This document shows, piece after piece, positions 32,204 through 32,387 of a DNA stretch of 32,387 nucleotides. Under the pieces are notes generated by a model. The model ran no database searches and was not told the DNA's origin. It saw only the letters and a list, made by a program, of their open reading frames with translations. How positions within the stretch are numbered: the first letter of the stretch is position 1; every line of letters starts with the position of its first letter. This stretch comes from an uncultured Alphaproteobacteria bacterium. Its GTDB lineage: Bacteria; Pseudomonadota; Alphaproteobacteria; HIMB59; GCA-002718135. Position numbers and translations under genes: made by a program. The DNA is taken from NCBI GenBank assembly GCA_902518985.1, contig CABYIF010000001.1:72814-105200 (forward strand). The letters run 5' to 3'.

Positions 32204-32387
32204 TTAGAGATTTTGTTCTCTTGCAAATATTTCTGTTTTAATTCTTAAAATTGCAATTGTTATTCCAATAAAAATAAAGGCTATTGTCATAATAACTAAA
32301 GGCGCCATCATTGAGGGATCAATACTTGGTTTTGAGAGCTTGCTTATTGTAGCTGGTTGATGCAGGGTATTCCACCAATCCACTGAA
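32204..32387 (-). CDS. ccmC: heme exporter protein CcmC, C-terminal part
   Basis: Partial gene running off the window's end; only the last ~60 residues are present. The reading frame gives SVDWWNTLHQPATISKL, matching the periplasmic heme-binding loop (WWxTLHQP) with its conserved His. SKPSIDPSMMAPLVIMT, a final transmembrane helix and a tail ending in AREQNL follow. CcmC passes heme to CcmE. A 64-bp spacer to ccmD is unusually long for this otherwise overlapping block; it contains a small GACT-AAA-AGTC hairpin at 32185-32195. Confidence 0.93.
   Translation of the reverse strand, partial: SVDWWNTLHQPATISKLSKPSIDPSMMAPLVIMTIAFIFIGITIAILRIKTEIFAREQNL

Noticed and set aside
1-32387. CRISPR array, restriction system or classic defence island
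   Set aside because: No regularly spaced repeats, nucleases, methylases of DNA or toxin-antitoxin pairs were recognised; the EVE gene fits its housekeeping tsaD context.

Overview
The window is about 32.4 kb of very AT-rich, gene-dense bacterial DNA. Intergenic gaps are tiny, genes overlap repeatedly at both same-strand and convergent junctions, and AT-rich genes are loaded with Lys/Asn/Ile. Gene content and order point to a streamlined marine alphaproteobacterium, most likely SAR11/Pelagibacterales-like or a HIMB59-like relative (inference). Supporting evidence: purH / heparinase-like / rsmB adjacency, EVE-tsaD facing mitofilin-like-hemY, an ECF11-type sigma factor with a ChrR-type anti-sigma factor, an IalB-family protein, and a CcmCDEFGH cytochrome c maturation block. 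No rRNA, tRNA, CRISPR array, insertion sequence or prophage was seen, and no stretch over 300 bases lacks a gene.

Layout. 0-1.8 kb: TPR-sulfotransferase fusion (+) meeting a candidate 51-residue gene after purH. 1.8-6.1 kb (minus): rsmB, heparinase II/III-like gene and purH, all overlapping. 6.1-10.1 kb: tdk (+), then acs, an EVE-domain gene and tsaD (minus). 10.2-13.1 kb (plus): mitofilin-like protein, hemY-like TPR membrane protein and a GT8-like glycosyltransferase. 13.0-15.6 kb (minus): TPR-glycosyltransferase and a BI-1/YccA membrane protein separated by a strong terminator. 15.7-22.1 kb: aldo/keto reductase (+); FN3K-like kinase plus asparagine synthetase (minus); DUF3429-like membrane protein (+); rhizobial-type asparaginase, ChrR-like anti-sigma and ECF sigma (minus). 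22.2-25.7 kb (plus): ialB-like, argG and two tandem paralogous GT9-like genes. 25.7-27.8 kb (minus): gmd, folD and a YggT-family gene. 27.9-28.8 kb (minus): amino-acid-type ABC substrate-binding protein. 28.9 kb to the end (minus): ccmH, ccmG, ccmF, ccmE, ccmD and the C-terminus of ccmC.

How the genes fit together. Housekeeping functions are interleaved with surface-glycan enzymes: a sulfotransferase, GT8- and GT9-like transferases, GDP-mannose dehydratase and a heparinase-like protein. Asparagine is both made (asnB) and broken down (ansA-like) within one 4.2-kb stretch that also holds a fructosamine-kinase-like gene and the sigma/anti-sigma pair. The ccm block assembles c-type cytochromes in the periplasm.

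The most unusual observations are: (i) a 20-bp perfect dyad with TATAAT at its centre over the asparaginase start; (ii) the ChrR-like protein lacks all four zinc ligands of the anti-sigma domain but keeps those of its cupin domain; (iii) the HemY-like protein has lost most of its C-terminal cysteine knuckle; (iv) a terminator ends nine bases before a start codon; (v) the tsaD neighbourhood lacks the expected hemC/hemD/gpsA genes. I did not find a clearly new multi-gene defence or mobile system; the asparagine/kinase/sigma neighbourhood is the best candidate for an uncharacterised functional unit.
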